Shown one piece after another: positions 16,884 through 25,925 of a stretch of DNA of 64,000 nt. Source of the DNA: an uncultured Tolumonas sp. (GTDB lineage: Bacteria; Pseudomonadota; Gammaproteobacteria; Enterobacterales; Aeromonadaceae); contig NZ_OY782757.1 in the NCBI RefSeq assembly GCF_963678185.1, forward strand, positions 2,752,388 to 2,816,387, in the 5' to 3' direction. Each line of letters starts with the position of its first letter. Position 1 is the first letter of the stretch. The position numbers were made by a program, and so were the translations under genes. The notes beneath the pieces are model-generated. The model was not told the origin of the DNA. It searched no databases and saw nothing but the letters and a program-made list of their open reading frames with translations.

Positions 16884-18800
16884 ATGCTATCACCAGATAC
16901 CAAGGTCAAGATACAAAATTTTGGCCGTTTTCTCTCCAACATGGTTATGCCCAACATTGGCGCATTTATCGCGTGGGGGTTTATTACGGCACTGTTTATC
17001 CCAACTGGCTGGCTGCCAAATGAAACGTTAGCCAAACTGGTTGGCCCAATGATTATGTACCTGTTGCCATTACTGATCGGTTATACCGGCGGTAAATTAG
17101 TTGGTGGCGACCGTGGTGCAGTAGTAGGTGCTGTTACTACTATGGGCGTTATCGTTGGTACTGATATTCCAATGTTCATGGGCGCGATGATGGCTGGTCC
17201 ACTGGGCGGCTGGGCGATCAAACACTTTGACCGTGCTATCGAAGGTAAAGTGAAAAGCGGTTTTGAAATGCTTGTTAACAACTTCTCTGCCGGTATCATC
17301 GGTATGGCGTTGGCAATCGTTTCTTTCTACCTGATTGGACCATTCGTTAAAGGTTTGTCTACTGCGCTGGCCGCTGGTGTAGGTTTCCTGGTTGCTCACA
17401 GCCTGTTACCACTGACCTCTATCTTTGTTGAACCTGCGAAAATTCTGTTCCTGAACAACGCAATCAACCACGGTATCTTCTCTCCACTGGGTATTCAACA
17501 AGCTGCTGAGCATGGCAAGTCGATCTTCTTCCTGATCGAAGCTAACCCAGGTCCAGGTTTCGGTATCCTGCTGGCATATATGATGTTTGGTCGTGGTAAC
17601 GCTAAACAATCAGCTGCTGGTGCGTCTATCATTCACTTCCTGGGTGGTATTCACGAAATCTACTTCCCATACGTACTGATGAACCCACGTCTGATCCTGG
17701 CTGTTATCGCTGGTGGTATGACTGGTGTGTTCACTCTGACCGTATTTGGCGCTGGTCTGGTATCTCCTGCATCTCCAGGTTCTATCTTCGCCGTGCTGTT
17801 GATGACGCCAAAAGATTCTATCTTCGGTGTACTGTGTTCTGTAACTGCAGCTACCACAGTTTCGTTCCTGGTTGCTTCTGTGTTCGTTCGTCAACAAGCG
17901 TCGAATACTAAAGAAGACCTGGAAGGCGCTACTCGCAAAATGAAAGACATGAAACAACAAAGCAAAGGTGTTTCTGTTGCTGCGAATGACGACGGTCACT
18001 CAGCTCTGACTGCAAAACACATTGTGGTTGCGTGTGATGCTGGCATGGGTTCTAGCGCAATGGGTGCAAGCCTGCTGCGTAAGAAAGTTGAGAAAGCAGG
18101 CTTGCCAATTACCGTGGTAAACCAAGCGATCAATAATCTGGATGACAAAGCGGACATCGTGATCACACACCGTGACCTGACCGACCGAGCTCGTCGTCAT
18201 GCACCAAATGCTAAGCATATTTCTCTGAATAACTTCTTAGATAATCAGCTGTACGACAACTTGATCGCCCGTTTACAGGAGGCTGGCGAAGGCCGACTCC
18301 CAAAGGCGGTAGCCGCTAACGATAACTCTTATCGTGGCGAAGATCTGACTCCAGCTCTGTTTACATTAGGTGTTCAGCATGTACGTCTTGGCCTGAAAGC
18401 CGACAATAAAGAAGCTGCTATTCGTTTAGCGGGTGAAATGTTGGTCGCGAATGGCTGTGTTGAACCAGAATATGTTGATGCGATGTTAGCTCGTGAGAAA
18501 TTAGTATCAACCTATCTGGGCGAGTCAATTGCCGTACCGCACGGAACAATTGATGCGAAAGATAAAGTGAAAAAAACCGGTGTTGTTATTTGCCAATACC
18601 CTGCCGGTGTGCAATTTGGTCCAGAAAAAGATGAAGTAGCGCGTCTGGTCATTGGTATTGCAGCTCGTAATGATGAGCACCTGCAAGTGATCAACAACCT
18701 GACTCGTACTCTGGATGATCCATCGCTGATCGAACGTTTAGCAACCACTACGGATGTCAATTTCGTACTGGAATTGCTCAGCGGTCATCGCGCAGCGTAA
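16884..18800 (+). CDS. mtlA: MtlA, mannitol-specific PTS enzyme IICBA
   Basis: A 638-residue fused PTS transporter that imports mannitol and phosphorylates it to mannitol 1-phosphate. Order: membrane IIC domain (about 1-345, with GGIHEIYFPYVLMNPR containing the conserved GIHE), IIB with CDAGMGSSAMG (phosphorylated Cys384) and IIA with GESIAVPHGT (His553). The start MLSPDTKVKIQNFGRFLSN aligns with E. coli MtlA and follows a GGGGTG ribosome site; 47 upstream in-frame codons are not part of the protein. First gene of mtlA-mtlD-mtlR, behind three CRP-like sites. Confidence 0.96.
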   Translation: MLSPDTKVKIQNFGRFLSNMVMPNIGAFIAWGFITALFIPTGWLPNETLAKLVGPMIMYLLPLLIGYTGGKLVGGDRGAVVGAVTTMGVIVGTDIPMFMGAMMAGPLGGWAIKHFDRAIEGKVKSGFEMLVNNFSAGIIGMALAIVSFYLIGPFVKGLSTALAAGVGFLVAHSLLPLTSIFVEPAKILFLNNAINHGIFSPLGIQQAAEHGKSIFFLIEANPGPGFGILLAYMMFGRGNAKQSAAGASIIHFLGGIHEIYFPYVLMNPRLILAVIAGGMTGVFTLTVFGAGLVSPASPGSIFAVLLMTPKDSIFGVLCSVTAATTVSFLVASVFVRQQASNTKEDLEGATRKMKDMKQQSKGVSVAANDDGHSALTAKHIVVACDAGMGSSAMGASLLRKKVEKAGLPITVVNQAINNLDDKADIVITHRDLTDRARRHAPNAKHISLNNFLDNQLYDNLIARLQEAGEGRLPKAVAANDNSYRGEDLTPALFTLGVQHVRLGLKADNKEAAIRLAGEMLVANGCVEPEYVDAMLAREKLVSTYLGESIAVPHGTIDAKDKVKKTGVVICQYPAGVQFGPEKDEVARLVIGIAARNDEHLQVINNLTRTLDDPSLIERLATTTDVNFVLELLSGHRAA

Positions 18801-18806
18801 CAGCAG

Positions 18807-18833
18807 GAAGGCCACTGCGGTGGCCTTCTTTCC
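18807..18833 (+). terminator. Hairpin between mtlA and mtlD
   Basis: Nine-base-pair stem GAAGGCCAC/GTGGCCTTC (18807-18815, 18820-18828) with a 4-base loop and a short TTT tail. It may partly stop transcription or protect the mtlA mRNA end so that the transporter and the dehydrogenase are made in different amounts. Confidence 0.6.
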
Positions 18834-18857
18834 CCGGGTCTTAAGGAGTAAAAATAA

Positions 18858-20009
18858 ATGAAAGCATTACATTTTGGCGCTGGAAATATTGGTCGTGGTT
18901 TCATCGGTAAATTACTGTCAGAATCAGACGCAGAGCTGACCTTTGCTGATGCCAATACTCAACTGGTTGATCAGCTAAATCATTCTCAGGAATACCAGGT
19001 GCGTGTAGTGGGCGATGCTCAACACACCGATGTTATTCGCCATATTGCTGCTGTTCAGGCGAACAGTGACGATGTGATTAATCAAATTATCAAAGCAGAT
19101 ATTATTACTACGGCAGTTGGCCCACAAGTGCTGGCCAAAATTGCTGCTACTATTGCCAAAGGTTTACAGCTGCGCTTTGAACAAGGCAACATGGCTCCGG
19201 TTAATATCATTGCCTGTGAAAATATGGTGCGTGGCACCAGCCAGCTGAAGCAAGCCGTTTTGGCGGTTTTACCTGCAGAATTCCATGCTTTATTGGAAAC
19301 TCATGTTGGGTTTGTTGATTCAGCGGTAGACCGTATTGTTCCTCCTGCTGCTGCCAATGAAGAAGATCCGCTGGCTGTAACAGTTGAAAGTTTCAGCGAA
19401 TGGATTGTGGATAAAAACCAGTTCCGTGGCGAGATTCCACCGGTTCAGGGTATGGAACTGACTGACAATCTGCTGGCGTATGTAGAACGTAAACTGTTTA
19501 CCTTAAATACTGGCCATATTGTGACGGCTTATTTAGGTAAATTGGCTGGTTATAAAACCATTCGTGAAGCCATTGCTGACGAAGAGATTCAGAACACTGT
19601 ACGTCAGGCGATGCAGGAAAGTGGTGAAGTGTTAGTGGCACGTTATGGTTTTGATCGCCAGTTACACCACGCGTATATCGAGAAGATCCTGACTCGTTTT
19701 GCCAACCCTTATTTGGTGGATGAAATTGACCGTGTAGGTCGTCAGCCACTGCGTAAACTGGGCGCGGAAGACCGTTTAACTAAACCGCTGTTGGGTACGC
19801 TGGAATATGGTTTACCTAACGCCGCATTACTGAAAGGTATTGCTGCTGCGTTACATTATCAGAATGCAGATGATCCTCAGGCGGTTGAATTACAAGGTTG
19901 GATTGAGCAAGACGGTGTGGAAGCTGCGTTATTACGCGCGACTGGCCTGAAAGCGGATGAGCCTTGTGTGGCAACGATTGTGGCTGAATATCAGCGCATG
20001 GCCAAATGA
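18858..20009 (+). CDS. mtlD: Mannitol-1-phosphate 5-dehydrogenase
   Basis: A 383-residue long-chain polyol dehydrogenase that oxidises mannitol 1-phosphate to fructose 6-phosphate with NAD. The N-terminal motif [16 protein letters not shown] binds the cofactor; VNIIACENM and [11 protein letters not shown] are family signatures. AAGGAG precedes the ATG. It lies 57 bases after mtlA in the same direction, and its product enters glycolysis. Confidence 0.96.
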   Translation: MKALHFGAGNIGRGFIGKLLSESDAELTFADANTQLVDQLNHSQEYQVRVVGDAQHTDVIRHIAAVQANSDDVINQIIKADIITTAVGPQVLAKIAATIAKGLQLRFEQGNMAPVNIIACENMVRGTSQLKQAVLAVLPAEFHALLETHVGFVDSAVDRIVPPAAANEEDPLAVTVESFSEWIVDKNQFRGEIPPVQGMELTDNLLAYVERKLFTLNTGHIVTAYLGKLAGYKTIREAIADEEIQNTVRQAMQESGEVLVARYGFDRQLHHAYIEKILTRFANPYLVDEIDRVGRQPLRKLGAEDRLTKPLLGTLEYGLPNAALLKGIAAALHYQNADDPQAVELQGWIEQDGVEAALLRATGLKADEPCVATIVAEYQRMAK

Positions 20010-20016
20010 TGTAAAA

Positions 20017-20047
20017 AGAGAGAGGGAATCCCCTCTCTCTTGCTTTT
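20017..20047 (+). terminator. Terminator-like hairpin after mtlD
   Basis: Ten-base arms AGAGAGAGGG (20017-20026) and CCCTCTCTCT (20031-20040) followed by TGCTTTT. It may separate mtlAD from mtlR or reduce readthrough into it. Confidence 0.7.
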
Positions 20048-20143
20048 AGATAATCAAATTAATAACAAATTTATAACAATAACAATAAAAATCAAAAAGG
20101 GCGACGGGTCAGATTTCTGGTTTTCCACATAAGATCAAACAAT

Positions 20144-20680
20144 ATGAATAAAGTTAAAGCACCAACTTATCAGGAGGACGCAGTTTTTGAGCGTCTGACC
20201 GAACCGGAGAATCCGCGAGGATTCTTCCTCGAAGTAGTCGATATGCTGGAGGAAGGGGTCGATCAATTGATGCGTCGTGCTTTTCGTCAAGAAGAGTATG
20301 CGGTCAAATATGCGATTGAACCGTTACTGAATGGTAAAGGTCCTTTGGCTGATCTCACCATCCGTTTGAAGCTTATTTTTGCCTTGGGTTTGATCTCGCT
20401 GGAATTATCACAGGATATTGAACGCTACATTCGTATTCGTGATTTTTTGGTTGGCGATATCCATGATCACCGGTTTGGCGAGCCTTGTGTACGTGAGCAG
20501 ATTGATAAATTACACGGCGTACAGCAGATCAGTATGATGCAGGTAGAAGAGCCGGATGAAAAGGCCGATCCTATGTTGCAGCAATTACAGTTGAATCGTC
20601 GGGATCAAGTGATCCGTTCGGCGTTGTTACTGGCGGTTTCGTCTGTGTTATCTGAACTGAACAAGGACAGCCCAATCTGA
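20144..20680 (+). CDS. mtlR: MtlR, mannitol operon repressor
   Basis: A 178-residue helical protein of the MtlR/FumE-type family, usual length, with the typical central stretch GKGPLADLTIRLKLIFALGLIS and DIERYIRIRDFL. In E. coli MtlR represses mtlA and mtlD, though the protein has no classical DNA-binding motif. It is the third gene after mtlA and mtlD, 134 bases downstream of mtlD past a hairpin. Confidence 0.9.
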   Translation: MNKVKAPTYQEDAVFERLTEPENPRGFFLEVVDMLEEGVDQLMRRAFRQEEYAVKYAIEPLLNGKGPLADLTIRLKLIFALGLISLELSQDIERYIRIRDFLVGDIHDHRFGEPCVREQIDKLHGVQQISMMQVEEPDEKADPMLQQLQLNRRDQVIRSALLLAVSSVLSELNKDSPI

Positions 20681-20744
20681 AAGGGTAACGGCATGCGGAA
20701 GCGTTTTGCTTCCATTGCTGATGGGGTTAATTGTTTAGATTTGT

Positions 20745-21026
20745 TTAGAACACGAAAAACAGGTAAAGCATTGACACGCACAGGCTGAACACTGCTATAA
20801 CTACCGGGTAAATAAGGTAAGTGTCATGGCTGTTGTGCGTGTGCTGGCTAATGAGTTTGACCAGCATCAGGTTATAACCGACCAATAAACTGCCTGCGGC
20901 GAGCTGGCCCAATTGGCTGATGTGGCTATAGCTCATATGATACAGACCGATCAAAATAAAGTTCGCCAGAATCAGATAAAGCACAAATTTATGCAGTCGT
21001 TTATCTGCTCGATTATTTAAGATCAT
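20745..21026 (-). CDS. Small membrane protein of unknown function
   Basis: A 93-residue protein with three predicted membrane helices (FVLYLILANFILIGLY, a central AAGSLLVGYNLMLV, and IYPVVIAVFSLCVSMLYLFF). A positively charged N terminus (NRADKRLHK) suggests the first end stays in the cytoplasm. An AGAGAGG ribosome site precedes the ATG. I do not recognise the family. It is convergent with mtlR and divergent from the lytic transglycosylase. Confidence 0.6.
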   Translation of the reverse strand: MILNNRADKRLHKFVLYLILANFILIGLYHMSYSHISQLGQLAAGSLLVGYNLMLVKLISQHTHNSHDTYLIYPVVIAVFSLCVSMLYLFFVF

Positions 21027-21084
21027 TACTGGCCTCTCTTACTTCAATTTTAGTTTATGCATCAGCGTTAGGCGGTGGATCTGC

Positions 21085-21963
21085 ATGCCAGTAACGCGTA
21101 TTACTTATTATTTATTTCTGTGTAGTCTTTTCTTCTTTACCAACTTCGGGCCTGGTTTAGCTAAGCCCTTAACAACACCTTTCTCGTTCGTAATATCTGC
21201 AGGCTTATCTTCTGCTAACTGGTCTGCACCATGCCGTCTGCGTATTGCAGTGGAACGTCAGTATTTGTTGAGTAAAAAATCGTATTTAGAAGTACGCCTG
21301 CAGCAATCGGCACCAGTTATCAGTTATATCGGCCAGCAATTGAAAAAGATGAGGCTACCAACATGGTTAGTTTGGCTACCATTATTGGAAAGTAGTTATC
21401 AGTCACACGCCGTCTCATCGGCAGGGGCAGCAGGGATGTGGCAGTTGATGCCAGATACGGCACGGCGGTTTGGATTGCAGGTTTCTGTAAGGCAAGATGA
21501 ACGCTTGTTATTACCGCGCTCAACCGATGCGGCGTTACATTATTTACGCTGGCTGGCAGATTATTTTTCCGGGGATTGGTCGTTGGCTCTGGCGGCGTAT
21601 AACGCCGGTGAACGCCGGATCAAACAGGCTCAGGATAGTGCGCAACAAAACGCCTATTGTGATTTAGTGTTGCCAGCAGAAACGCAACGTTATGTGCCAC
21701 GGTTGTTGGCGTTGGTCGACATTATTCAGCATGCTGAGCAATATGGTGTAAACCTAGCTGGTGATACACATCAAATAACATTGCTATCGGTGATTGATAC
21801 CGCACCGTTGCCACCATTATTGCCGTTAGAGCGCAGTGCTGATCCCTTCATTATTCCGAAAGCAACAGCCATTGATTTTGAGCGACGAGATATGGGAATC
21901 AGTAAGCAGCCGATGCTGATCCCACTATCGGTTGTTGATAAAGCCATTACCCCTAAAAACTAG
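21085..21963 (+). CDS. Lytic transglycosylase (SLT domain), secreted
   Basis: A 292-residue exported murein enzyme with a signal peptide (about 1-26). The SLT domain (about 90-195) has LPLLESSYQSHAVSSAGAAG with likely catalytic Glu102, then MWQLMPDTARRFGL and LALAAYNAGERRI, the MltD/Slt pattern. MltD-type LysM repeats are absent and the tail after 230 is short. It would cleave peptidoglycan in the periplasm. Its 3' end overlaps the convergent TPR-glycosyltransferase by 11 bases. Being at the edge of a flagellar cluster whose FlgJ has no hydrolase domain, it may open the wall for rod insertion, but that is inference. Confidence 0.85.
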   Translation: MPVTRITYYLFLCSLFFFTNFGPGLAKPLTTPFSFVISAGLSSANWSAPCRLRIAVERQYLLSKKSYLEVRLQQSAPVISYIGQQLKKMRLPTWLVWLPLLESSYQSHAVSSAGAAGMWQLMPDTARRFGLQVSVRQDERLLLPRSTDAALHYLRWLADYFSGDWSLALAAYNAGERRIKQAQDSAQQNAYCDLVLPAETQRYVPRLLALVDIIQHAEQYGVNLAGDTHQITLLSVIDTAPLPPLLPLERSADPFIIPKATAIDFERRDMGISKQPMLIPLSVVDKAITPKN

Positions 21964-23680
21964 GCTGCTGGTTTTCTTTCCACTGTTGTAGATCGGTTTT
22001 GATGTTATTGGTTACGTCTTGCCAGGCATCATGTTTGGGCTGTCGGTAGATGTGGATGCTGTCATACCAGGCATTGTCATGCCGCTCTTGCATCCAACGC
22101 CATTCGGAGGTGAACGATAATAATAACCACGTTGGTTTACCCAGTGCAGCGGCCAGATGAGCCACACTGGTATCCACACTGATCACCAGATCCATCGCAT
22201 GACATAAAGCCGCCGTATCGGAAAAATCGTCCAGTTCATTACAAAAAAATTGCACCTGTGGGTGCGCATTCATCCATGGATAATCAGCCGGGCGGATCAT
22301 TTTCTGCAAGCAGATGAATTGAAAATCGTCGCGAAGGATCTGTTCCAGTATGGTCGGCTCAATACTGCGGTGAAAATCATTGGCGTGGGTTTGATTGCCA
22401 GTCCAGACTAGCCCAATGCGTGGCTTGGTTTTTTCTCCCAAGCGTTGTTGCCAGCGTGTTTGTTTAGACGGTTCAGGCTGTAAATAACCAGATGTGAAGG
22501 GGATGCTATCTAATTGTGTCTGGAATGCCAGCGGTAGACTCATTAACGGGCAGTGCAGATCAAAATCGGGCGTGGGATCTTTTTCTTGGTTGATTTGCGC
22601 CAGATGTCCAAACTGGTGTGTTATCAGGCGGTGTAAAGCGGGCTGAACTTCAACAATTACTTTTTCCGCTAGGGCGGCAACCAGTGGAATGTAGCGGCAA
22701 AATTGCAGTGTGTCGCCAAACCCTTGTTCGCAAAATAGATAAATCGTTTTGCCGGTAAGGGGTTCATCGCCTTTCCATTGGGGTTGCGTGTATTGCCGTT
22801 TATCTTGTGACAGTGCTGATTTTGTAATGTGCCAGCGTGCTTCATAGAGCTGCCAGCCTTTGCGGTAATCGCCTTGTGCCAGATGGACCATGGCGGCATT
22901 GAAGCTTATTTGCGGATCTTTTCCGCCGAGCGCGAATGCCATTTCATAGTCTTTGGCGGCAAGTTCATTATTCCCCATCCGCGCGGCAATCATGCCACGA
23001 GAAGCATAACTGGAAGATAGTTTGGGGTTTAACGTGATCGCGTGATTTAAACAACCGAGTGCGCTTTTGTATTGTTTAAATTCAAACAGAATAATACCGA
23101 TATTGGCGTAGGCCAGGGCATGTTCGGGTTGCAGTTGTACCGTTTTTTCAAAATCTAATAAGGCTTCTTTGAACCGTTTTTTATTTCGGTAAACCACGCC
23201 CCGATCGTTGTAGGCATTCACATTGTCAGGCCATTTTTCAATGATGATGTGGTAGTCATGCAAGGCCTGTTCATCATCGTCGAGCAAGCGATATAAGTTG
23301 GCTCTGAATTGGTAGGCTTGTAAATAATCGTCATCGAGCTCAATGGCTTTATTCATATCCTGAAGGGCGTCAGTATATTGCTTTAGCTCGGTATACGTTA
23401 AGCCACGGTTATAGTAACTTTTGGCGCTGCTCGGCATAACATGGATTGCGGTTGTAAGTAGAGCGATGGCTTTAACAAACGCTTGTTGTTCAAAATTGAA
23501 CAGACCGTAGTAATAGAGTGTCTGAAAATGATGGGGTTGTTGCCGTAGGATCGTGGCATAAAGTTTATCGGCTTCCGGTCGTTTTTGTTTTTTATGCAAC
23601 GCCCATGCTTTTTCAAAACGGGCATTAGTGTTTGCTTGTGACGGCCGTATGCTGATTTTGGCGTGAGGAAGTTTACTCAT
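21953..23680 (-). CDS. TPR protein with C-terminal glycosyltransferase-like domain
   Basis: A 575-residue protein. The first half (about 20-290) is a run of tetratricopeptide repeats (for example YYNRGLTYTELKQYTDALQD and AYANIGIILFEFKQYKSALG). The second half is a GT-B-like domain: LFCEQGFGDTLQFCRYIPL near 320, GLVWTGNQTHANDFHRS near 425 and VDTSVAHLAAALGKPTW near 510, resembling GT9/GT41 enzymes. It overlaps the PilZ gene by 4 bases and ends the laf operon. By position a role in glycosylating flagellin is plausible, as for TPR-glycosyltransferases in other flagellar clusters. Donor and target are unknown. Confidence 0.82.
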   Translation of the reverse strand: MSKLPHAKISIRPSQANTNARFEKAWALHKKQKRPEADKLYATILRQQPHHFQTLYYYGLFNFEQQAFVKAIALLTTAIHVMPSSAKSYYNRGLTYTELKQYTDALQDMNKAIELDDDYLQAYQFRANLYRLLDDDEQALHDYHIIIEKWPDNVNAYNDRGVVYRNKKRFKEALLDFEKTVQLQPEHALAYANIGIILFEFKQYKSALGCLNHAITLNPKLSSSYASRGMIAARMGNNELAAKDYEMAFALGGKDPQISFNAAMVHLAQGDYRKGWQLYEARWHITKSALSQDKRQYTQPQWKGDEPLTGKTIYLFCEQGFGDTLQFCRYIPLVAALAEKVIVEVQPALHRLITHQFGHLAQINQEKDPTPDFDLHCPLMSLPLAFQTQLDSIPFTSGYLQPEPSKQTRWQQRLGEKTKPRIGLVWTGNQTHANDFHRSIEPTILEQILRDDFQFICLQKMIRPADYPWMNAHPQVQFFCNELDDFSDTAALCHAMDLVISVDTSVAHLAAALGKPTWLLLSFTSEWRWMQERHDNAWYDSIHIYRQPKHDAWQDVTNNIKTDLQQWKENQQPSF

Positions 23681-24090
23681 TTTACAAACCGGCTCTGTTT
23701 ACTGTATTTGGCGATGATCGTCATCACGATGCGCCGACGGCTGTGTTCCCAGCGTACGCCATAAAACGTGAGATAACGATTGAGCGGGCGGCGATGCAGT
23801 ACTTCACATTCCAGCCGGTATTTATCTTCCAGCACTAAGATGATGTGATCTGGTACTGTGACATGTTGCGGCACAATAAACCCTGCACCACCCATACTTA
23901 AATCTTTGATAATGGTATTTGCCAGAAAGCGATCAAACCACCAGCCGGGGGTTTTGATGGTGGCGCTGATGCCGGAAATTTGATCTTCCAGTTCGGTAAA
24001 GGGATTATAAAAATACCAGCGGGGATATTCTCTGCGTCCGCGGCTGTCATCGTGATCTGGTAAGTTCATGGCAGAGGTTGGCTTAGGCAT
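23677..24090 (-). CDS. PilZ-domain protein (c-di-GMP receptor)
   Basis: A 137-residue single-domain protein. It has the two c-di-GMP binding elements of PilZ: an arginine-rich RGRREYPR near residues 16-23, and DLSMGGAGF near 66-74 (the D/NxSxxG motif). It starts 3 bases after motB and overlaps the TPR-glycosyltransferase by 4 bases, so it is cotranscribed with the lateral motor genes. The likely job is to link c-di-GMP level to motor output or to the downstream enzyme, similar in concept to YcgR, but no YcgR-N domain is present. Confidence 0.85.
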   Translation of the reverse strand: MPKPTSAMNLPDHDDSRGRREYPRWYFYNPFTELEDQISGISATIKTPGWWFDRFLANTIIKDLSMGGAGFIVPQHVTVPDHIILVLEDKYRLECEVLHRRPLNRYLTFYGVRWEHSRRRIVMTIIAKYSKQSRFVK

Positions 24091-24093
24091 ACA

Positions 24094-25059
24094 TTAGCGT
24101 CCGTTATTGTCGGGGCGCGCCAGTGGCGGCTGAGGTTGTGCAGCGAGTGAGGCTGCCGTCACGGGTTGAGAAAACAGGTGAGTCAGGGCTTGTTCGGCTT
24201 TTTTGTTCATCAGCAAGATTTCGATGCGCCGATTTTGGCTGGCTTCCGGGTTTTTCGGGTCAACGAGCATGGTGTCAGCAAGCCCTATGACCATCGCGAC
24301 ATGTTCGGCCGGTAAACCTCGGCTGACCATAACCCGACGCGCCATCGCCGCGCGTTCACTGGAGAGTTCCCAGTTGGTGTAGTGATCATCGGGGTAGGGC
24401 ACACTGTCGGTATGACCTGAGATCATCAGTTTATTTTGCACGCTACTGAGCAGTGGGGTGAGCGAGTTTAATACCTGGCTAAAATAGGGAGTTATGAACG
24501 CACTGCCGCGCGCATACATTTGGCTGCTGTCATCGTCACGGATCTGAATGCGTAACCCCTGTGCGACCACTTCCAATTTTAAGTTATTTTGTAAATGTGC
24601 TTCTTTGGCCAGACGCGAGATGATGCTGCCTAGTTGTTGCATCTGCGCGGGGGTGTCGAGATAGCCTTTTGCTGTCTCACCTTCGACCGCTTGTGAAAGC
24701 TGCTTGCCATTGGCTTGATGATAGAGTTCGTTCGGTTGTTGTGGTTGCCCGTCGGTGACATATTGCAAGGCCATTTGATCTTCAATCGACGGTTTACCTT
24801 CCATATCGACAGGAAATGGACTATTGCTGATATCGAAGGGGTTCGCCTCATTGGATAAGATACTGTAATCGCGCAGACGGGTAGCCAGAATTTCACGCTC
24901 TTGCTGACTGGAAACGGCCAGCACCCACAGCACCATAAACAGCGCCATCATGGCCAGTGTGAAGTCGGCAAACGCCACTTTCCAAGCTCCCCCCGATTTC
25001 TTGTGCCCGCCGCCACGACGTTTGCGAACGACAATCACTTGCTCTTGATCGTTACGCAT
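24094..25059 (-). CDS. lafU: MotB/LafU, lateral flagellar stator protein
   Basis: A 321-residue stator protein. The N terminus KRRGGGHKKSGGAWKVAFADF precedes one membrane helix holding the ion-binding Asp32 (ADFTLAMMALFMVLW). The C-terminal OmpA-like peptidoglycan-binding domain has ISGHTDSVPYPDDHYTNWELSSERA and QNRRIEI. I chose the ATG at 25059, which overlaps the motA stop as TAATG; an upstream start at 25083 is possible. Without TMS features of PomB, proton use is likely, as in other lateral motors. Confidence 0.9.
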   Translation of the reverse strand: MRNDQEQVIVVRKRRGGGHKKSGGAWKVAFADFTLAMMALFMVLWVLAVSSQQEREILATRLRDYSILSNEANPFDISNSPFPVDMEGKPSIEDQMALQYVTDGQPQQPNELYHQANGKQLSQAVEGETAKGYLDTPAQMQQLGSIISRLAKEAHLQNNLKLEVVAQGLRIQIRDDDSSQMYARGSAFITPYFSQVLNSLTPLLSSVQNKLMISGHTDSVPYPDDHYTNWELSSERAAMARRVMVSRGLPAEHVAMVIGLADTMLVDPKNPEASQNRRIEILLMNKKAEQALTHLFSQPVTAASLAAQPQPPLARPDNNGR

Positions 25060-25916
25060 TACATTGCCCTGTTGGTAACCCACTCTTCCATCGCCAGGAA
25101 GCTGGGTTTCACATCGGGTTCCAGGGTTTTACGCCCGGCATCAACGGCCAGTAGCGGCATTTTACCGCGAATATGTGCGATCAAAATCGACTTAATACAT
25201 TCCAACTGATTGATGTGTTTTTGTACCAGTGACTCCATGGCACTGCTGGCAGGTTCAAGCAGACAGTAGCAGAGGAATATACCGATAAAGGTGCCGACCA
25301 GCGATGCGGCCACGTGCACGCCGATGTAAGTGAGCGGGCCATCGAGCTGTTGCATGGTAATGATGATGCCCATTACGGCGGCCAGAATACCGAAACCGGG
25401 GCAGGCTTCACCGGTGCGATGCAAAGCATGCGCTGGTTTCAGCATATCTTCCTGCATGATCATGATTTCATTTTCCAGCAGGGTGTCGAGTTCATGCGGT
25501 GAGATCTTGCCCATGCTGATCAGACGTAAATTGTCTGTGATAAAACCTAATAACAGTGGATTTTCTTCCACCGTCGGATAACAAAGAAACACCGAGCTTT
25601 GGCTAGGCGCTTCAATATGTTCATCCAGTGCTTTGATGCCTTTCAGGCGAACTTCATCTAAGAGATGGTGCATGAGTGTGAGCAGTTCGCGGTATAAATC
25701 ACCCTCTTCCTTTTTCGGCATGAAGATGACTTTGAGCTGGTGTTTCATCTCGATCAGCACCTCTTTGGAGTTGCCAATCACGGTGGAACCAATCGCGGCC
25801 CCCAAAATAATTACCATTTCGGATGGTTGCCACAGTGCGGCCAGTTTGCCGTGTGCCATGATGAAACCACCGAAAACACATAAAATTACAACACCAACAC
25901 CTATCAGCTTCTGCAT
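25059..25916 (-). CDS. lafT: MotA/LafT, lateral flagellar stator protein
   Basis: A 285-residue four-helix MotA protein. The N-terminal helices begin MQKLIGVGVVILCVFGGFIMAHG, then AALWQPSEMVIILGAAIG; the cytoplasmic loop and the last two helices (PGFGILAAVMGIIITM, IGVHVAASLVGTFIGIFLCY) match MotA. It forms the ion channel with MotB and presses on FliG to turn the rotor. Its end overlaps the motB start, and it follows the sigma-28 gene by 9 bases. Confidence 0.92.
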   Translation of the reverse strand: MQKLIGVGVVILCVFGGFIMAHGKLAALWQPSEMVIILGAAIGSTVIGNSKEVLIEMKHQLKVIFMPKKEEGDLYRELLTLMHHLLDEVRLKGIKALDEHIEAPSQSSVFLCYPTVEENPLLLGFITDNLRLISMGKISPHELDTLLENEIMIMQEDMLKPAHALHRTGEACPGFGILAAVMGIIITMQQLDGPLTYIGVHVAASLVGTFIGIFLCYCLLEPASSAMESLVQKHINQLECIKSILIAHIRGKMPLLAVDAGRKTLEPDVKPSFLAMEEWVTNRAM

Positions 25917-25925
25917 GGCAGTACC

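Noticed and set aside
20697..20713. A GGAAGC/GCTTCC hairpin as the mtlR terminator
   Set aside because: The stem is only six base pairs and no T-run follows, so I did not list it as a terminator.
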